36,588 bases of DNA. It comes from JBAWXE01 sp037144255 (GTDB taxonomy: Bacteria > Bacteroidota > Bacteroidia > Chitinophagales > Chitinophagaceae). Both the position numbers and the translations under genes were made by a program. The stretch is from contig JBAWXE010000015.1 of the NCBI GenBank assembly GCA_037144255.1, positions 1-36,588 on the forward strand, in the 5' to 3' direction. Below the pieces are notes generated by a model. The model was given only the letters and a program-made list of their open reading frames with translations, was not told the DNA's origin and made no database searches. Positions 24,669 to 34,160 of this stretch are shown here, piece by piece (position 1 is the first letter of the stretch; each line of letters opens with the position of its first letter).

Positions 24669-27600
24669 ATGTTTATGAATAAGACCTACTCGCACACTAA
24701 GAAACTCTTTCTTTTACTTCTGACATTGTTTTCAGCACAGTTTGTTATTGCCGCTAATATTAGTGTTCAGCCACCCACTACTGCAACAGTGTGTACCAAT
24801 GGTACGGTAACAATACCTGTTACTGCTACAGGTACTACTTTTCAATGGCAATATTTAAATGGTGCTACCTGGACCAATCTGACCAATACTGCACCATATA
24901 GTGGTGTTAATACTACTACATTAACTATCACAAATCCGGCTATCACCTATAATGGGGTAAATCTTCGCTTTACTGCTACCGGGGGTGCTGGTGGTAATAA
25001 AACTTCTACAACTTGTGTACTTACTGTAAATGCTCTTCCTGTCATCAACACACAACCCGTTGCAGCTACAATCTGTGCTGGACAAAACACTTCATTCACA
25101 GTTGCCGCAACCGGAACAACATTGACTTACCAATGGAAAGTAAGTACTGCAGGTGCTGCTGGGCCATATAATAATATTACTAATGGTGGTGTTTATAGTG
25201 GTGCAACATCTGCTACATTGAACATTACGGCTGCTACTGCAGGTATGAATAATTATTACTATGAATGTGTTGTTAGTGGTGCAGGCGCTTGTTCTGCAAC
25301 ATCTACCGGGGTATTATTAACAGTTAACACAGCTCCGGCTATTACCACTCAACCTCATGACTCTACCCTATGTTTTGGTGCAAATGCAATTTATGCTGTA
25401 TATACTTCAGGTACTGGTCTCGTTTACCAATGGAAAGTTAGTACTACAGGTGTGGCTGGACCATATAATAACATTACTAATGGTGGTTTTTATATGGGGG
25501 CAAATAGCGCAGCATTAGTAGTTTTTAGTCCTCCTGTAACAATGAGTGGTTATTACTACGAATGTCTAATTACCGGTACTTGTAATCCTCCTATCACAAC
25601 TACTCCAAGATTACTTACAGTAAATGCATTACCTGCTATTACTACACAGCCTAGCGCTGCTATTACTTGTGCAGGTCAGAATACCTCCTTCAGTGTAGTG
25701 GCTACTGGTACTGCACTTGCTTACCAATGGAAAGTAAGTACTACAGGTATTGCTGGTACTTATAATAATATAACCAATGGCCCTGTGTATTCTAATGCCA
25801 ATACAGCTACATTGAACATTACGGCTGCTACTGTAGCTATGAATGGTTATTACTACGAGTGTGTGGTCAGTGGTGCTTGTTCTCCTACAGTTACTACTAC
25901 TCCTCAATTACTTACAGTAAATGCTTTACCTGCTATAACCACACAACCTATTTCAACATCTACTTGCCCGGGCAACAATGCCACATTTACTGTAGGTACC
26001 TCAGGTACAGGTATTACTTATCAGTGGTATGAAAATCAAGGATCAGGTTTCAATCCTTTGTCTAATACAGGTGTTTACAGTGGAGCTACATCTAATTCAC
26101 TTACAATTACAGGTGCTACTGCTGGTATGAATGGATATATTTATCAGTGCATAGTAAGCGGTACTTGTACACCATCTGTTACAACAAATAATGATACCCT
26201 TTTTATTAACACCGTCCTTTCATTTACAACACAACCTTCTGATGTGAATGCTTGTGCAGGAGATAATATAAACTATAGTGTAGCTGCAGCTGGTACTGGT
26301 CTTACATACCAATGGATGGTAAACCAAGGCTCAGGTTATAATAATGTACCTAATACAGGTGTGTATACTGGGGCTAATACAGCTACTCTATCTATTAACG
26401 GTGTCTTAGCTAATATGAATGGTTATTCTTACCACTGTATGGTGGGTAGCACTTGTGCAGCGCCTACAGCATCTAATGATGCAGAACTCAATGTAAATAC
26501 ATTACCGGCTGTTACCACACAACCAATATCTAAATCAGTTTGTGCTAATGGTAATACTTCGTTCTCACTTGCTGCTACAGGTACTGGTATTACTTATCAG
26601 TGGATGGTAGACCAAGGTTCCGGCTTCAACCCGCTCAGCAATACCGGTATTTACAACGGAGTTACTTCTAATATACTTACCATTACAGGTGCTCTACAAA
26701 GTATGAACGGATACCATTATAAATGTGTAATATCCGGTACATGCACACCTCCTGCCACTAGCAATTCAGTACTTCTCACAGTTAATCCTAATTTGGTACC
26801 TACTGTAAATATTACAGGAGTATCAACAGTTTGTAACGGAATGTTTGTTTACGATACTGCTACTACCAATATCATAGGTGGTTCTTATCAATGGAAAGTA
26901 AACAATGGTAATATGGGCATTAACAGTAACACTTTCTCATATATGCCTGTTAACGGTGATCAGATAACATGTGTGGTAACTATTGCACCTAATACATGTT
27001 ACATTCCTACAAGTGCAGGTAGTAACACCATTAGTATGAATGTAACTCCTTTCCTCACACCTGCTACGCCTGTTATTACTTCTAACAGTCCTGTATGTGC
27101 TCCTAATTCCGTTTACATCCTTGCTACATGTACCACGCCTAGTGTGTCTTACAGCTGGAATGGTCCAAGTAATTTCACATCTAGTAATCCTAACATTACT
27201 TTCAACCCATCAACTACTTCCGAGGGTGGTATATATTCTGTAACAGTGACAACTATCAATGGTTGTACTTCATTTGCTTCCGCACACATTTTTATAAATG
27301 CTTCTCCGGTAGTGAGTAGTATTAATTTTGTTAACCCTACTACATGTAGTGGTACTAATGGTTCTATTACACTCAATGGATTAGCTTCTAATACTACTTT
27401 TTCAATTACTTATACCAAGAATGGTGTTCCTTTTGGCCCAATATCTGCTACTTCCAATGCATTAGGAAAAGTAACGATCACTGGCCTTACAGCAGCTACT
27501 TACGATGCTATAGTGCTCACTCCTAATGGTGGCGGTTGTTCATCAATTCCTAATGGACCCGTATATATGAATAATCCTAACCCTCCACTACCACCTGTTA

Positions 27601-28877
27601 TTACAAGCAATAGCCCTATTTGTATAGGTAGTACATTGACATTAGGTATTAGTTCACCTATATCAGGTGGTTTATATGTATGGTCTGGCCCGGCAGGTTT
27701 CTCTGCTACTACAGCAACAGCTACTGTAAACAATTTCAATGCTAGCACTCAAGGTGCCTATCAGGTATATGTTACAGATCCTCTTACTAACTGTACTTCT
27801 TTAACAAGTTCAACTAATGCAATACTGAATGCTACTGTTAATACAGTTATGAGTATTTCAGGCGATACTTCTGTATGCTCTGGCAATACAGCTTTGTATA
27901 GTGCTGCTACAAACATTCCGGGTGCTATATATCAGTGGAAGGTTAATAATTTACCTGTAGGTACCAATGCCTCTACATTCAGTTATGTACCTGTAAATGG
28001 TGATATTGTTACTTGTACGGTTTCAGCACCTGCTGGTGTATGCTATAGCCCTTCTGTAGTTACCAGTAATGCTATCACAGTGCATGTACACATAGTACAA
28101 GCACCTATTGCCAGCGTTAATGGTAATACACAAGCATGCGCCGGTATATCTCAATCTTATACAGTTACTACCAATGTTACTGGCGGTTCTTATCAATGGT
28201 TAGTAAACGGAACAATGGTAGGTTCTAATAACAATACATATACGTATTTACCTAACAATAATGATAGTATCTTCTGTGTTGTTACTGCAGGGGCATGTTA
28301 TAGTTCACCTACAGCTACAAGCAGCACTTTATATATTACCGTAAATCCTAGTACTACTACCAACATTGCAATCAATGGCAGCACTAGTGTTATTTCAGGT
28401 ACATCTACTACCTATACAGCGTTTACCAATGTCACCGGTGGTTCATACCAATGGAAGGTCAACAATCTGCCTGTAGGTACCAATGCATCTACCTATACTT
28501 ATGTACCCATAAATAATGATCAGGTAAATTGTACGATAACAGCACCTGCCGGCACTTGTTATGCACCTAATTCACTGACCAGCATTACACTTCATGTTAC
28601 TGTTACTGTGGGTATCAGTAATATACAGGGTGGTGCAGATATTCAGGTATACCCTAATCCATTCAACGATCATATCAATATCGCAGGTTTGAAATTAGGA
28701 GATAAGGTGACGATCTACGACCTGATGGGTAGAAAAGTAACCCCAACTTGGAGCGTAGATAACGAACAAAAAGAACAGTCTTTCCGCATCAACGATCTAT
28801 CTGCAGGTACTTATATATTGGAGATTCTGGATAACGAAAACCTGAGAAAGGCCAGCACACCATTATTTAAACAATAA
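24669..28877 (+). CDS. Large Ig-repeat surface protein with T9SS type A sorting domain
   Basis: 1402 residues. Signal peptide (hydrophobic run about 12-28, ending VIAA), then seven tandem Ig-like domains of about 95 residues (to about residue 700), each with a Cys near its start (CAGQNTSF and relatives), a YQW core Trp, a GYYYECVVSG-type strand with the second Cys, and a linker such as LLTVNALPAITTQP. A mixed region follows, with PKD-like units of the type YQWKVNN.PVGTNASTFSYVPVNGD...C. The last 80 residues are a type A sorting domain: VYPNPFNDHINI, YDLMGRKV, LSAGTYILEI. The protein is predicted to cross the outer membrane by the type IX system and be attached or released. Composition is very rich in T, N, S and G. 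ATGs at 24669 and 24675 are both possible starts. Confidence 0.93.
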   Translation: MFMNKTYSHTKKLFLLLLTLFSAQFVIAANISVQPPTTATVCTNGTVTIPVTATGTTFQWQYLNGATWTNLTNTAPYSGVNTTTLTITNPAITYNGVNLRFTATGGAGGNKTSTTCVLTVNALPVINTQPVAATICAGQNTSFTVAATGTTLTYQWKVSTAGAAGPYNNITNGGVYSGATSATLNITAATAGMNNYYYECVVSGAGACSATSTGVLLTVNTAPAITTQPHDSTLCFGANAIYAVYTSGTGLVYQWKVSTTGVAGPYNNITNGGFYMGANSAALVVFSPPVTMSGYYYECLITGTCNPPITTTPRLLTVNALPAITTQPSAAITCAGQNTSFSVVATGTALAYQWKVSTTGIAGTYNNITNGPVYSNANTATLNITAATVAMNGYYYECVVSGACSPTVTTTPQLLTVNALPAITTQPISTSTCPGNNATFTVGTSGTGITYQWYENQGSGFNPLSNTGVYSGATSNSLTITGATAGMNGYIYQCIVSGTCTPSVTTNNDTLFINTVLSFTTQPSDVNACAGDNINYSVAAAGTGLTYQWMVNQGSGYNNVPNTGVYTGANTATLSINGVLANMNGYSYHCMVGSTCAAPTASNDAELNVNTLPAVTTQPISKSVCANGNTSFSLAATGTGITYQWMVDQGSGFNPLSNTGIYNGVTSNILTITGALQSMNGYHYKCVISGTCTPPATSNSVLLTVNPNLVPTVNITGVSTVCNGMFVYDTATTNIIGGSYQWKVNNGNMGINSNTFSYMPVNGDQITCVVTIAPNTCYIPTSAGSNTISMNVTPFLTPATPVITSNSPVCAPNSVYILATCTTPSVSYSWNGPSNFTSSNPNITFNPSTTSEGGIYSVTVTTINGCTSFASAHIFINASPVVSSINFVNPTTCSGTNGSITLNGLASNTTFSITYTKNGVPFGPISATSNALGKVTITGLTAATYDAIVLTPNGGGCSSIPNGPVYMNNPNPPLPPVITSNSPICIGSTLTLGISSPISGGLYVWSGPAGFSATTATATVNNFNASTQGAYQVYVTDPLTNCTSLTSSTNAILNATVNTVMSISGDTSVCSGNTALYSAATNIPGAIYQWKVNNLPVGTNASTFSYVPVNGDIVTCTVSAPAGVCYSPSVVTSNAITVHVHIVQAPIASVNGNTQACAGISQSYTVTTNVTGGSYQWLVNGTMVGSNNNTYTYLPNNNDSIFCVVTAGACYSSPTATSSTLYITVNPSTTTNIAINGSTSVISGTSTTYTAFTNVTGGSYQWKVNNLPVGTNASTYTYVPINNDQVNCTITAPAGTCYAPNSLTSITLHVTVTVGISNIQGGADIQVYPNPFNDHINIAGLKLGDKVTIYDLMGRKVTPTWSVDNEQKEQSFRINDLSAGTYILEILDNENLRKASTPLFKQ

Positions 28878-28896
28878 TTTCCTTACATATATTCTT

Positions 28897-28931
28897 AAAA
28901 CCCCTGATATTCTATTTATCAGGGGTTTTTT
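28897..28931 (+). terminator. Intrinsic terminator after the Ig-repeat gene
   Basis: Perfect 13-bp stem, AAAACCCCTGATA (28897-28909) with TATCAGGGGTTTT (28917-28929), 7-nt loop, continuing into a T-run. It begins 19 bp after the stop codon. Confidence 0.88.
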
Positions 28932-29000
28932 AATTCAAAAGGGGCTACCCACAATGGAAACTTAAATATCTACAGTGTAGCCATAATTTGCTTAAACGAT

Positions 29001-29008
29001 TATCTTTG
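29001..29008 (+). promoter_or_regulatory. dnaN promoter, -7 motif
   Basis: TAtcTTTG, 20 bp before the dnaN ATG at 29029, directly downstream of the preceding terminator. Confidence 0.55.
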
Positions 29009-29028
29009 TTTTTCAAACCATACTTCCG

Positions 29029-30150
29029 ATGCGTTTTATCGTTACTTCCACAGCATTGCTCAAAAACCTGCAACAAATAAGCGGGGTGATCAGCGCTAAT
29101 ACAGTACTATCTGTACTTGAAGACTTCCTTTTTGAACTGAAAGGAAATACACTTACGCTTACAGCTACTGACCTTGAAACAATGATGCGCGTGCAACTGG
29201 ACGTGAATGATGCTCAGGGTAATGGCCGTATTTGTATACCATCTAAAATATTGATGGATTATCTGAAGAATTTACCTGAACAACCTATAACGTTCAGTGT
29301 GAATGAACAAGATCTTTCTATAGAAATATCCAGCGATGTAGGTAAGTACAAAATAGGCGGCGAAAAGGCAGATGATTTTCCTAAAGAGCCGGCTCCCGGT
29401 GATACCACTTCTTTTAATATGTCCTCTATCGCATTGTTAGAGTGCATCAATAAAACATTATTTGCAGTAAGTTCTGATACGCTGCGCCCTGCTATGACAG
29501 GCGTATATTTCGAACTGGCAAAGGATAGCATCACATTTGTATCTACCGATGCGCACCGTTTGGTACGCTTCCGTCGCGATGATGTGCAATGCCCTGCTCA
29601 GGAAGGTTTTGTAGTACCTAAAAAACCACTGCAACAACTACGCTCTACTTTGCCAGCTGATGATACACAATTGCAACTGTCATACAATGGCAGCCATATG
29701 TTCGTGACCAGCAATCGCCTGAGCATGAGCTGTCGTCTGATAGATGCACGTTTCCCGGATTATAAAGCAGTAATACCTGCCGATAATCCCTACAAACTCA
29801 CTATTAGCCGCAACGACTTTATCAGTGCCCTGCGTCGTGTAAGTATATTCGCTAACAAGACCACTAACCAGGTAGTACTGGATATCAATGGTAATGCATT
29901 ACAATTGAGTGCACAGGATATTGATTTCTCTTACGAAGGTAAGGAGACACTGAGCTGTCAATATACCGGCGAGGATATGAAAATAGCCTTCAATGCTAAA
30001 CTGATGATAGAAATAGTGAACAATATTGATGTTACAGAATTATTGATAGAATTGAGTACTCCTACTCGTGCAGGTATCTTCCGCCCAACTGAAAAGTCTG
30101 ATAATGAAGATGTACTGATGTTATTGATGCCATTAATGGTAGGTATTTAA
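29029..30150 (+). CDS. dnaN: DNA polymerase III sliding clamp (beta subunit)
   Basis: Ring-shaped processivity factor of the replicative polymerase. At 373 residues it has the normal length, with three repeated clamp domains (about 1-120, 128-245, 247-373). Recognisable segments are LSVLEDFLFEL in domain 1, RPAMTGVYFEL and STDAHRLVR in domain 2, SCRLIDARFPDYKAVIP at the domain 2/3 junction, and the C-terminal LLMPLMVGI, which forms part of the peptide-binding pocket (bacterial consensus MP-M-L). dnaA is not adjacent. It stands as a single-gene unit with its own promoter motif and terminator. Confidence 0.97.
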   Translation: MRFIVTSTALLKNLQQISGVISANTVLSVLEDFLFELKGNTLTLTATDLETMMRVQLDVNDAQGNGRICIPSKILMDYLKNLPEQPITFSVNEQDLSIEISSDVGKYKIGGEKADDFPKEPAPGDTTSFNMSSIALLECINKTLFAVSSDTLRPAMTGVYFELAKDSITFVSTDAHRLVRFRRDDVQCPAQEGFVVPKKPLQQLRSTLPADDTQLQLSYNGSHMFVTSNRLSMSCRLIDARFPDYKAVIPADNPYKLTISRNDFISALRRVSIFANKTTNQVVLDINGNALQLSAQDIDFSYEGKETLSCQYTGEDMKIAFNAKLMIEIVNNIDVTELLIELSTPTRAGIFRPTEKSDNEDVLMLLMPLMVGI

Positions 30151-30172
30151 ACATTATTTATTAAAAATGAGA

Positions 30173-30196
30173 GGGCTGCGAACGCAGCCCTTTTTT
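30173..30196 (+). terminator. Intrinsic terminator after dnaN
   Basis: GGGCTGCG (30173-30180), AA, CGCAGCCC (30183-30190), then six T. Textbook GC-rich hairpin plus U-run, 22 bp after the dnaN stop. Confidence 0.92.
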
Positions 30197-30254
30197 ATGA
30201 TATAGATCATGCGATACCTGTTGTAAATCAGCATGAATAGTATAACTAAGAGCG

Positions 30255-30262
30255 TAACTTTG
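30255..30262 (+). promoter_or_regulatory. Universal stress protein promoter, -7 motif
   Basis: TAacTTTG, 19 bp before the ATG at 30281. Confidence 0.5.
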
Positions 30263-30280
30263 TAATACAATGATAACCTT

Positions 30281-31099
30281 ATGAATACGCTTATAGTATC
30301 TACAGACTTTTCGGCTTCATCTCGTAATGCGCTATCTTATGCATGTGAGTGGGCACAGGAAGGAGGATATGAAATGCTATTGCTGCACGCCTACCAATTG
30401 CCAATGGTGTATGCGGAAGAAGGAATAGCATTGATGACCATGGGCGATGGTATAAAGGATGCTGAAAGCAAAATGGATGATACTGCACTCTGGGTAAAAC
30501 TGCATTACCCGGGGGTATTCATGCGTAATAAAGTAGTTATTGGCGATATCATAGAAACACTTAAAGAACAAATCATATCAGAACATCCTGCTTGTATCAT
30601 ATTGGGTACTACCGGCGAGTTTGCAGATGTGTGGGCATGGGACAGTGTAGAACTAAATGCCCTGACCAAACTTACAGTACCTGTGCTAGCCGTACCCGGA
30701 CATATGCCTTACAGCAAAATGAAAAGGATCTGTTTTGCATGTGATTATAAACATGTGAACGAGCATACTCCCATAGATACCATACAGATGTTCCTGAATT
30801 TTACTCATGCAGAACTACATGTAGTACATGTGAGTACACCCGATGAAGCAACGGATACTGCACAACAAGCAGAAACAAAGCTGAGACGCATGCTGGAAAA
30901 ACTACATCCTGTTTTTCACACACTGCATAATAGCCATGTAGATGAGGCAATAGGGCATTTTGTGGAAGAGCAACATATAGACTGCCTGATGGTGATACCA
31001 CAAAAGCATGGCTTATGGAACAGCCTGTTCAATAGAAGCCATACCAAGGGACTGGCCAAAATGAATCTATTGCCAGTGATGGCATTGAGAGAAAGGTAG
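30281..31099 (+). CDS. Tandem universal stress protein (two UspA domains)
   Basis: 272 residues forming two UspA-like Rossmann domains, about 1-145 and 146-272. The first begins NTLIVSTDFSASSRNALSYACEWA and contains ILGTTGEFADVWAWDSVE, the region corresponding to the nucleotide-binding G-x2-G-x9-G-(S/T) loop but only partly matching it. The second begins MKRICFACDYKHV and ends CLMVIPQKHGLWNSLFNRSHTKGLAKMNLLPVMAL, the usual last strand and loop. Tandem UspA proteins are typical in Bacteroidota and respond to stress or starvation; ATP binding is uncertain. It converges on the response regulator with 7 bp between them. Confidence 0.88.
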   Translation: MNTLIVSTDFSASSRNALSYACEWAQEGGYEMLLLHAYQLPMVYAEEGIALMTMGDGIKDAESKMDDTALWVKLHYPGVFMRNKVVIGDIIETLKEQIISEHPACIILGTTGEFADVWAWDSVELNALTKLTVPVLAVPGHMPYSKMKRICFACDYKHVNEHTPIDTIQMFLNFTHAELHVVHVSTPDEATDTAQQAETKLRRMLEKLHPVFHTLHNSHVDEAIGHFVEEQHIDCLMVIPQKHGLWNSLFNRSHTKGLAKMNLLPVMALRER

Positions 31100-31106
31100 C
31101 AGCTAC

Positions 31107-32270
31107 TTACTTCATGAAAATATAAGTCTCCACATCTTTTTTAGTGATCTTCTTATCAGATAGAATGATGAGGCGCTCAACCACATTGCGCAGCTCGCGT
31201 ATATTACCTGTCCAGTTATATTTCTGTAAGGCTTCTATAGCGCCACTTTCCACTTCTTTAGGGGCTTGTTTATACTCATCGCTGATATCTTTCATAAAAT
31301 GATCTACCAGCATGGGGATATCTTCTACTCTATCATTGAGAGAAGGTACGTGAATGAGTATCACACCCAGACGGTGATACAGATCGAGGCGGAAATTCTT
31401 GGCCTCTACTTCCTGCATCAGGTCTTTATTAGTAGCGGCTACTACACGTACATCTACTTTCTGATCTTTATCGCCACCTACGCGGGTTATCTTACCTTCT
31501 TGTAATGCTCTGAGCACCTTGGCCTGTGCAGAGAGGCTCATATCGCCTATTTCATCCAGAAATAGCGTACCACCATTTGCCTGTTCGAATTTGCCGATGC
31601 GCTGTTTAATGGCAGATGTAAATGAACCTTTTTCGTGACCGAACAATTCGCTTTCTATCAGCTCTGATGGGATGGCAGCACAGTTTACCTCTACCATAGG
31701 GCCGCCTGAGCGTGTACTATGTTCGTGCAAGCTGCGGGCTACTAACTCCTTACCAACACCATTCTCGCCTGTGATGAGTACACGTGCATCGGTAGGGCCT
31801 ACTTTTGCTACGGTTTCTCTGATCTTTGTAATGCCTTTAGATTCGCCTATCATTTCGCTACCCTTCACTATGCGTTTGCGTAGTTGTTTGGTTTCGGTAA
31901 CCAGCGATTTCTTATCCATGGCATTGCGGATAGTGATGAGCAGGCGATTGAGATCGGGTGGTTTGGATATATAATCGAAGGCACCTTTTTTTACGGCCTC
32001 TACAGCTGTTTCTAAATTGCCATGACCGGAGATGACGATAAAAGGTATATCAGGTTTTTCTTGTTTGGCAAAATCCAATACCTCTATGCCATCCATTTTA
32101 GGCATTTTGATATCACATAGTATACAATCGTAATTGTTGTCTTTGATCTTAGCAACAGCTTCTGTACCGTCGGCAGCCTCATCTACCACAAAACCTTCGA
32201 ATGTGAGGATCTCAGCTAATGTCTTACGGATGGCTCTTTCGTCGTCTACTACTAAAATGGTTTGTGACAT
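31107..32270 (-). CDS. Sigma-54-type (NtrC family) response regulator without HTH domain
   Basis: 387 residues. Receiver domain (1-120) with the phosphoacceptor Asp in LCDIKMPKMDG (about residue 54) and the conserved SGHG and K in YISKPPDLNRLL. AAA+ domain (about 140-380): Walker A ITGENGVGKELVA, the loop that contacts sigma-54 reading GSFTSA in place of GAFTGA, Walker B GGTLFLDEIGDM, and WTGNIRELRNVVERL. The protein ends 20 residues after this (KKDVETYIFMK), so the Fis-type DNA-binding domain is absent. Relatives in Bacteroidota that I recall end the same way, so this is probably not a truncation. The NtrY-like kinase at 11651-15385 is a candidate partner. Confidence 0.93.
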   Translation of the reverse strand: MSQTILVVDDERAIRKTLAEILTFEGFVVDEAADGTEAVAKIKDNNYDCILCDIKMPKMDGIEVLDFAKQEKPDIPFIVISGHGNLETAVEAVKKGAFDYISKPPDLNRLLITIRNAMDKKSLVTETKQLRKRIVKGSEMIGESKGITKIRETVAKVGPTDARVLITGENGVGKELVARSLHEHSTRSGGPMVEVNCAAIPSELIESELFGHEKGSFTSAIKQRIGKFEQANGGTLFLDEIGDMSLSAQAKVLRALQEGKITRVGGDKDQKVDVRVVAATNKDLMQEVEAKNFRLDLYHRLGVILIHVPSLNDRVEDIPMLVDHFMKDISDEYKQAPKEVESGAIEALQKYNWTGNIRELRNVVERLIILSDKKITKKDVETYIFMK

Positions 32271-32484
32271 AAGTATTGTTTATTGATATTATAAGGTATT
32301 GATATAGTGATGTTTTTTACTGTCTGCTCAATTTAGTGAATTATTACGTTTTCTTATGGCAAATAGCATTTAAATACATGATATTAATTTTAGAACTACA
32401 GCTATATGCTTTGCTGATAGTGTGATAAGGGGCTATGTGCTAACTTTACATGAAATTTATAAGTATTATTCTAAATAAAAAACG
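32271..32484. other. Divergent gap, response regulator / pirin
   Basis: AT-rich, no ORF. A near-match to the -7 promoter motif, TAacTTTA (32441-32448), lies 37 bp before the pirin ATG. No clear minus-strand promoter for the regulator was found. Confidence 0.35.
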
Positions 32485-33204
32485 ATGGCAAAAACAATAT
32501 ATCATGCGGCCAATACCAGAGGTCATGCTAACCATGGCTGGCTAGACACTTTTCATACATTCAGTTTTGCTGGATATCATGACCCTGAGCGTATCCATTT
32601 TGGGGCATTGAGAGTAATGAATGATGATATGGTGAGAGCAGGATATGGATTTGGTAAGCACCCGCATGATAATATGGAGATCATTACCGTAGTGCTGGAT
32701 GGTGCGCTGGAACATGCTGATAGTATGGGACATACACAGGCGATACACCCTAATGAGGTACAGGTGATGAGTGCAGGTACGGGTATTACCCATAGCGAGT
32801 ATAACCATAATAAAGACAAAGATGTAAGCCTGTTGCAGATATGGATATTTCCCGAGAAGAGAAATGTGACACCCAGGTATGACCAAGTAACATTTGATGC
32901 GGCAGAACGTATCAATAAGCTGCAAATGCTGGTTTCGCCAATAGAGAATGAGGATGCAGGACTGAAAATACACCAACAAGCATGGATATACCGTACTGCA
33001 CTGGAGAAAGGGAAAACATTGGAACATACTATGCATAGTGACAAGAATGGTATATACGTTTTTGCGATAGAAGGCTCTGCTACTGTGAACGGACAATTGC
33101 TGACCAAACGTGATGGGATGGGCATATCTGAAACAAATAGTATCAGTATGAGAGCAGAAGAAGCCGCAGACCTATTGCTACTGGAAGTACCGATGTTGTT
33201 GTAA
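32485..33204 (+). CDS. Pirin family bicupin protein (YhhW-like)
   Basis: 239 residues, bicupin fold. The N-terminal cupin has the pirin metal-binding set: His59 and His61 in GKHPHDNMEIITVV, His103 and Glu105 in GTGITHSEYN. The start TRGHANHGWLDTFHTFSFAGYHDP is the usual pirin block. E. coli YhhW has quercetin 2,3-dioxygenase activity in vitro; the physiological substrate is unknown. The C-terminal cupin lacks the metal residues, as in the family. A YjdI-type gene follows 55 bp later. Confidence 0.93.
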   Translation: MAKTIYHAANTRGHANHGWLDTFHTFSFAGYHDPERIHFGALRVMNDDMVRAGYGFGKHPHDNMEIITVVLDGALEHADSMGHTQAIHPNEVQVMSAGTGITHSEYNHNKDKDVSLLQIWIFPEKRNVTPRYDQVTFDAAERINKLQMLVSPIENEDAGLKIHQQAWIYRTALEKGKTLEHTMHSDKNGIYVFAIEGSATVNGQLLTKRDGMGISETNSISMRAEEAADLLLLEVPMLL

Positions 33205-33259
33205 GGGGAAATTTTGGGCATGGTGTTTGTAGTTCATTAATTATCAACTGAATACCTCT

Positions 33260-33490
33260 ATGATGAAACGTTATGCTAATAAGGACATTACCGTAGTATG
33301 GAAACCGGACCTATGTGTGCATTCTACACATTGCTGGAAACAATTATCCTCTGTTTTTGACCCACAGAAAAAGCCCTGGATAAATATGGAGCAGGGAGAT
33401 ACAGAGCAAATAAAAAAGCAAGTATCTTTTTGTCCTTCGGGGGCATTGAGTTATTTTGATAATCAGGAAGCTGATAGTACAGTTAATTAA
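33260..33490 (+). CDS. YjdI-type [4Fe-4S] mono-cluster protein
   Basis: 76-residue protein of the Fer4_19 (YjdI) type, a short ferredoxin-like domain. It shows the family pattern: VVWKPDLCVHSTHCWKQL with Cys at about residues 19 and 25, and the second cysteine region FCPSGALSYF. The spacing is not that of a classic CxxCxxCxxxCP ferredoxin, so a divergent cluster or partial ligation is expected. Its function is unknown; it is often found with GNAT or pirin-type genes, and here it follows pirin. The Nudix gene begins 8 bp after its stop. Confidence 0.85.
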   Translation: MMKRYANKDITVVWKPDLCVHSTHCWKQLSSVFDPQKKPWINMEQGDTEQIKKQVSFCPSGALSYFDNQEADSTVN

Positions 33491-33498
33491 TTTCATAT

Positions 33499-34131
33499 TT
33501 GGAGCATAAGAGTAAGATAGAGCGGCTGAAAGAGCTATTGCAACAGCCGCTACCAGGGATGGCTGCACAAGAACGTATGGCAGGGCGGGTGCTGCCTATG
33601 CCAGATGAGATACCTGCTAATGCCCGCCCCAGTGCTGTATTGTGCCTGCTATTTCCTAAAAACGATATACTGCAACTGCTACTGATAAGGAGGACTGCTG
33701 ATGGCAGACCGCATAGCGGGCAGATTGGTTTTCCCGGGGGTAGTATGGACCCTACCGATACTGACCTGAGAGCTACTGCACTAAGAGAGGCGAATGAGGA
33801 AGTAGGCATCATGAGTGGGGAGGTAGAGATACTGGGAGCACTGACAGCACTCTATATACCTGTAAGTAATTTTAGAGTTTTTCCTTATGTGGCATATGCC
33901 AAGGAGCCACCTGTATACAACATCAGCCATTATGAAGTGGCGCATACGCTGGAGATACCCATGCTGGAATTTATGATACCTGAACGCAGGATAATAACTG
34001 ATGTGATATCGCCGGCGAGACCTGAAAAAATACGCAATGTGCCTGCCTACCAACTGGAGGATGGCACTATAATATGGGGAGCTACTGCGATGATCATTTC
34101 TGAGCTGGAAATGCTGATGCAGGGATTGTGA
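33499..34131 (+). CDS. Nudix hydrolase, CoA pyrophosphatase type (NudL-like)
   Basis: Splits coenzyme A or its derivatives into acyl-phosphopantetheine and 3',5'-ADP. The 210-residue protein carries the CoA-specific UPF0035 motif LLLIRRTADGRPHSGQIGFPGG and the Nudix helix with LREANEEVG, in the same GGxxDxTDxxxxxxALREAxEEV frame as E. coli NudL. The N-terminal LPGMAAQERM segment is also conserved, so the start must lie upstream of 33540. The only usable codon there is TTG at 33499, a rare start, with an ATT at 33490 as a remote alternative. Only 8 bp separate it from the YjdI gene, so the two are probably translated from one mRNA. Confidence 0.9.
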   Translation: MEHKSKIERLKELLQQPLPGMAAQERMAGRVLPMPDEIPANARPSAVLCLLFPKNDILQLLLIRRTADGRPHSGQIGFPGGSMDPTDTDLRATALREANEEVGIMSGEVEILGALTALYIPVSNFRVFPYVAYAKEPPVYNISHYEVAHTLEIPMLEFMIPERRIITDVISPARPEKIRNVPAYQLEDGTIIWGATAMIISELEMLMQGL

Positions 34132-34160
34132 AATGCGACAATGTGATGAATGCGACAATG
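34132..34160 (+). repeat. Pair of 12-bp direct repeats after the Nudix gene
   Basis: AATGCGACAATG occurs at 34132-34143 and again at 34149-34160, 5 bp apart, starting immediately after the stop codon. A related word, AATGTGCCAATG, follows the stop codon of the last gene (36472-36483). Confidence 0.8.

Noticed and set aside
24669..28877. Recent foreign or phage origin of the 1402-residue repeat protein
   Set aside because: The odd composition (Thr, Asn, Ser, Gly rich) is normal for Bacteroidota adhesin-like T9SS proteins, and the C-terminal sorting domain fits the host secretion system.
29029..30150. Replication origin near dnaN
   Set aside because: No dnaA gene, no cluster of DnaA boxes (TTATCCACA-like) and no suitable origin region seen. 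In this phylum dnaN is often away from the origin.
31107..31109. Frameshift removing the HTH domain of the response regulator
   Set aside because: The convergent stress-protein gene ends 7 bp away, leaving no room for an HTH-coding segment, and similar short regulators are usual in the phylum.
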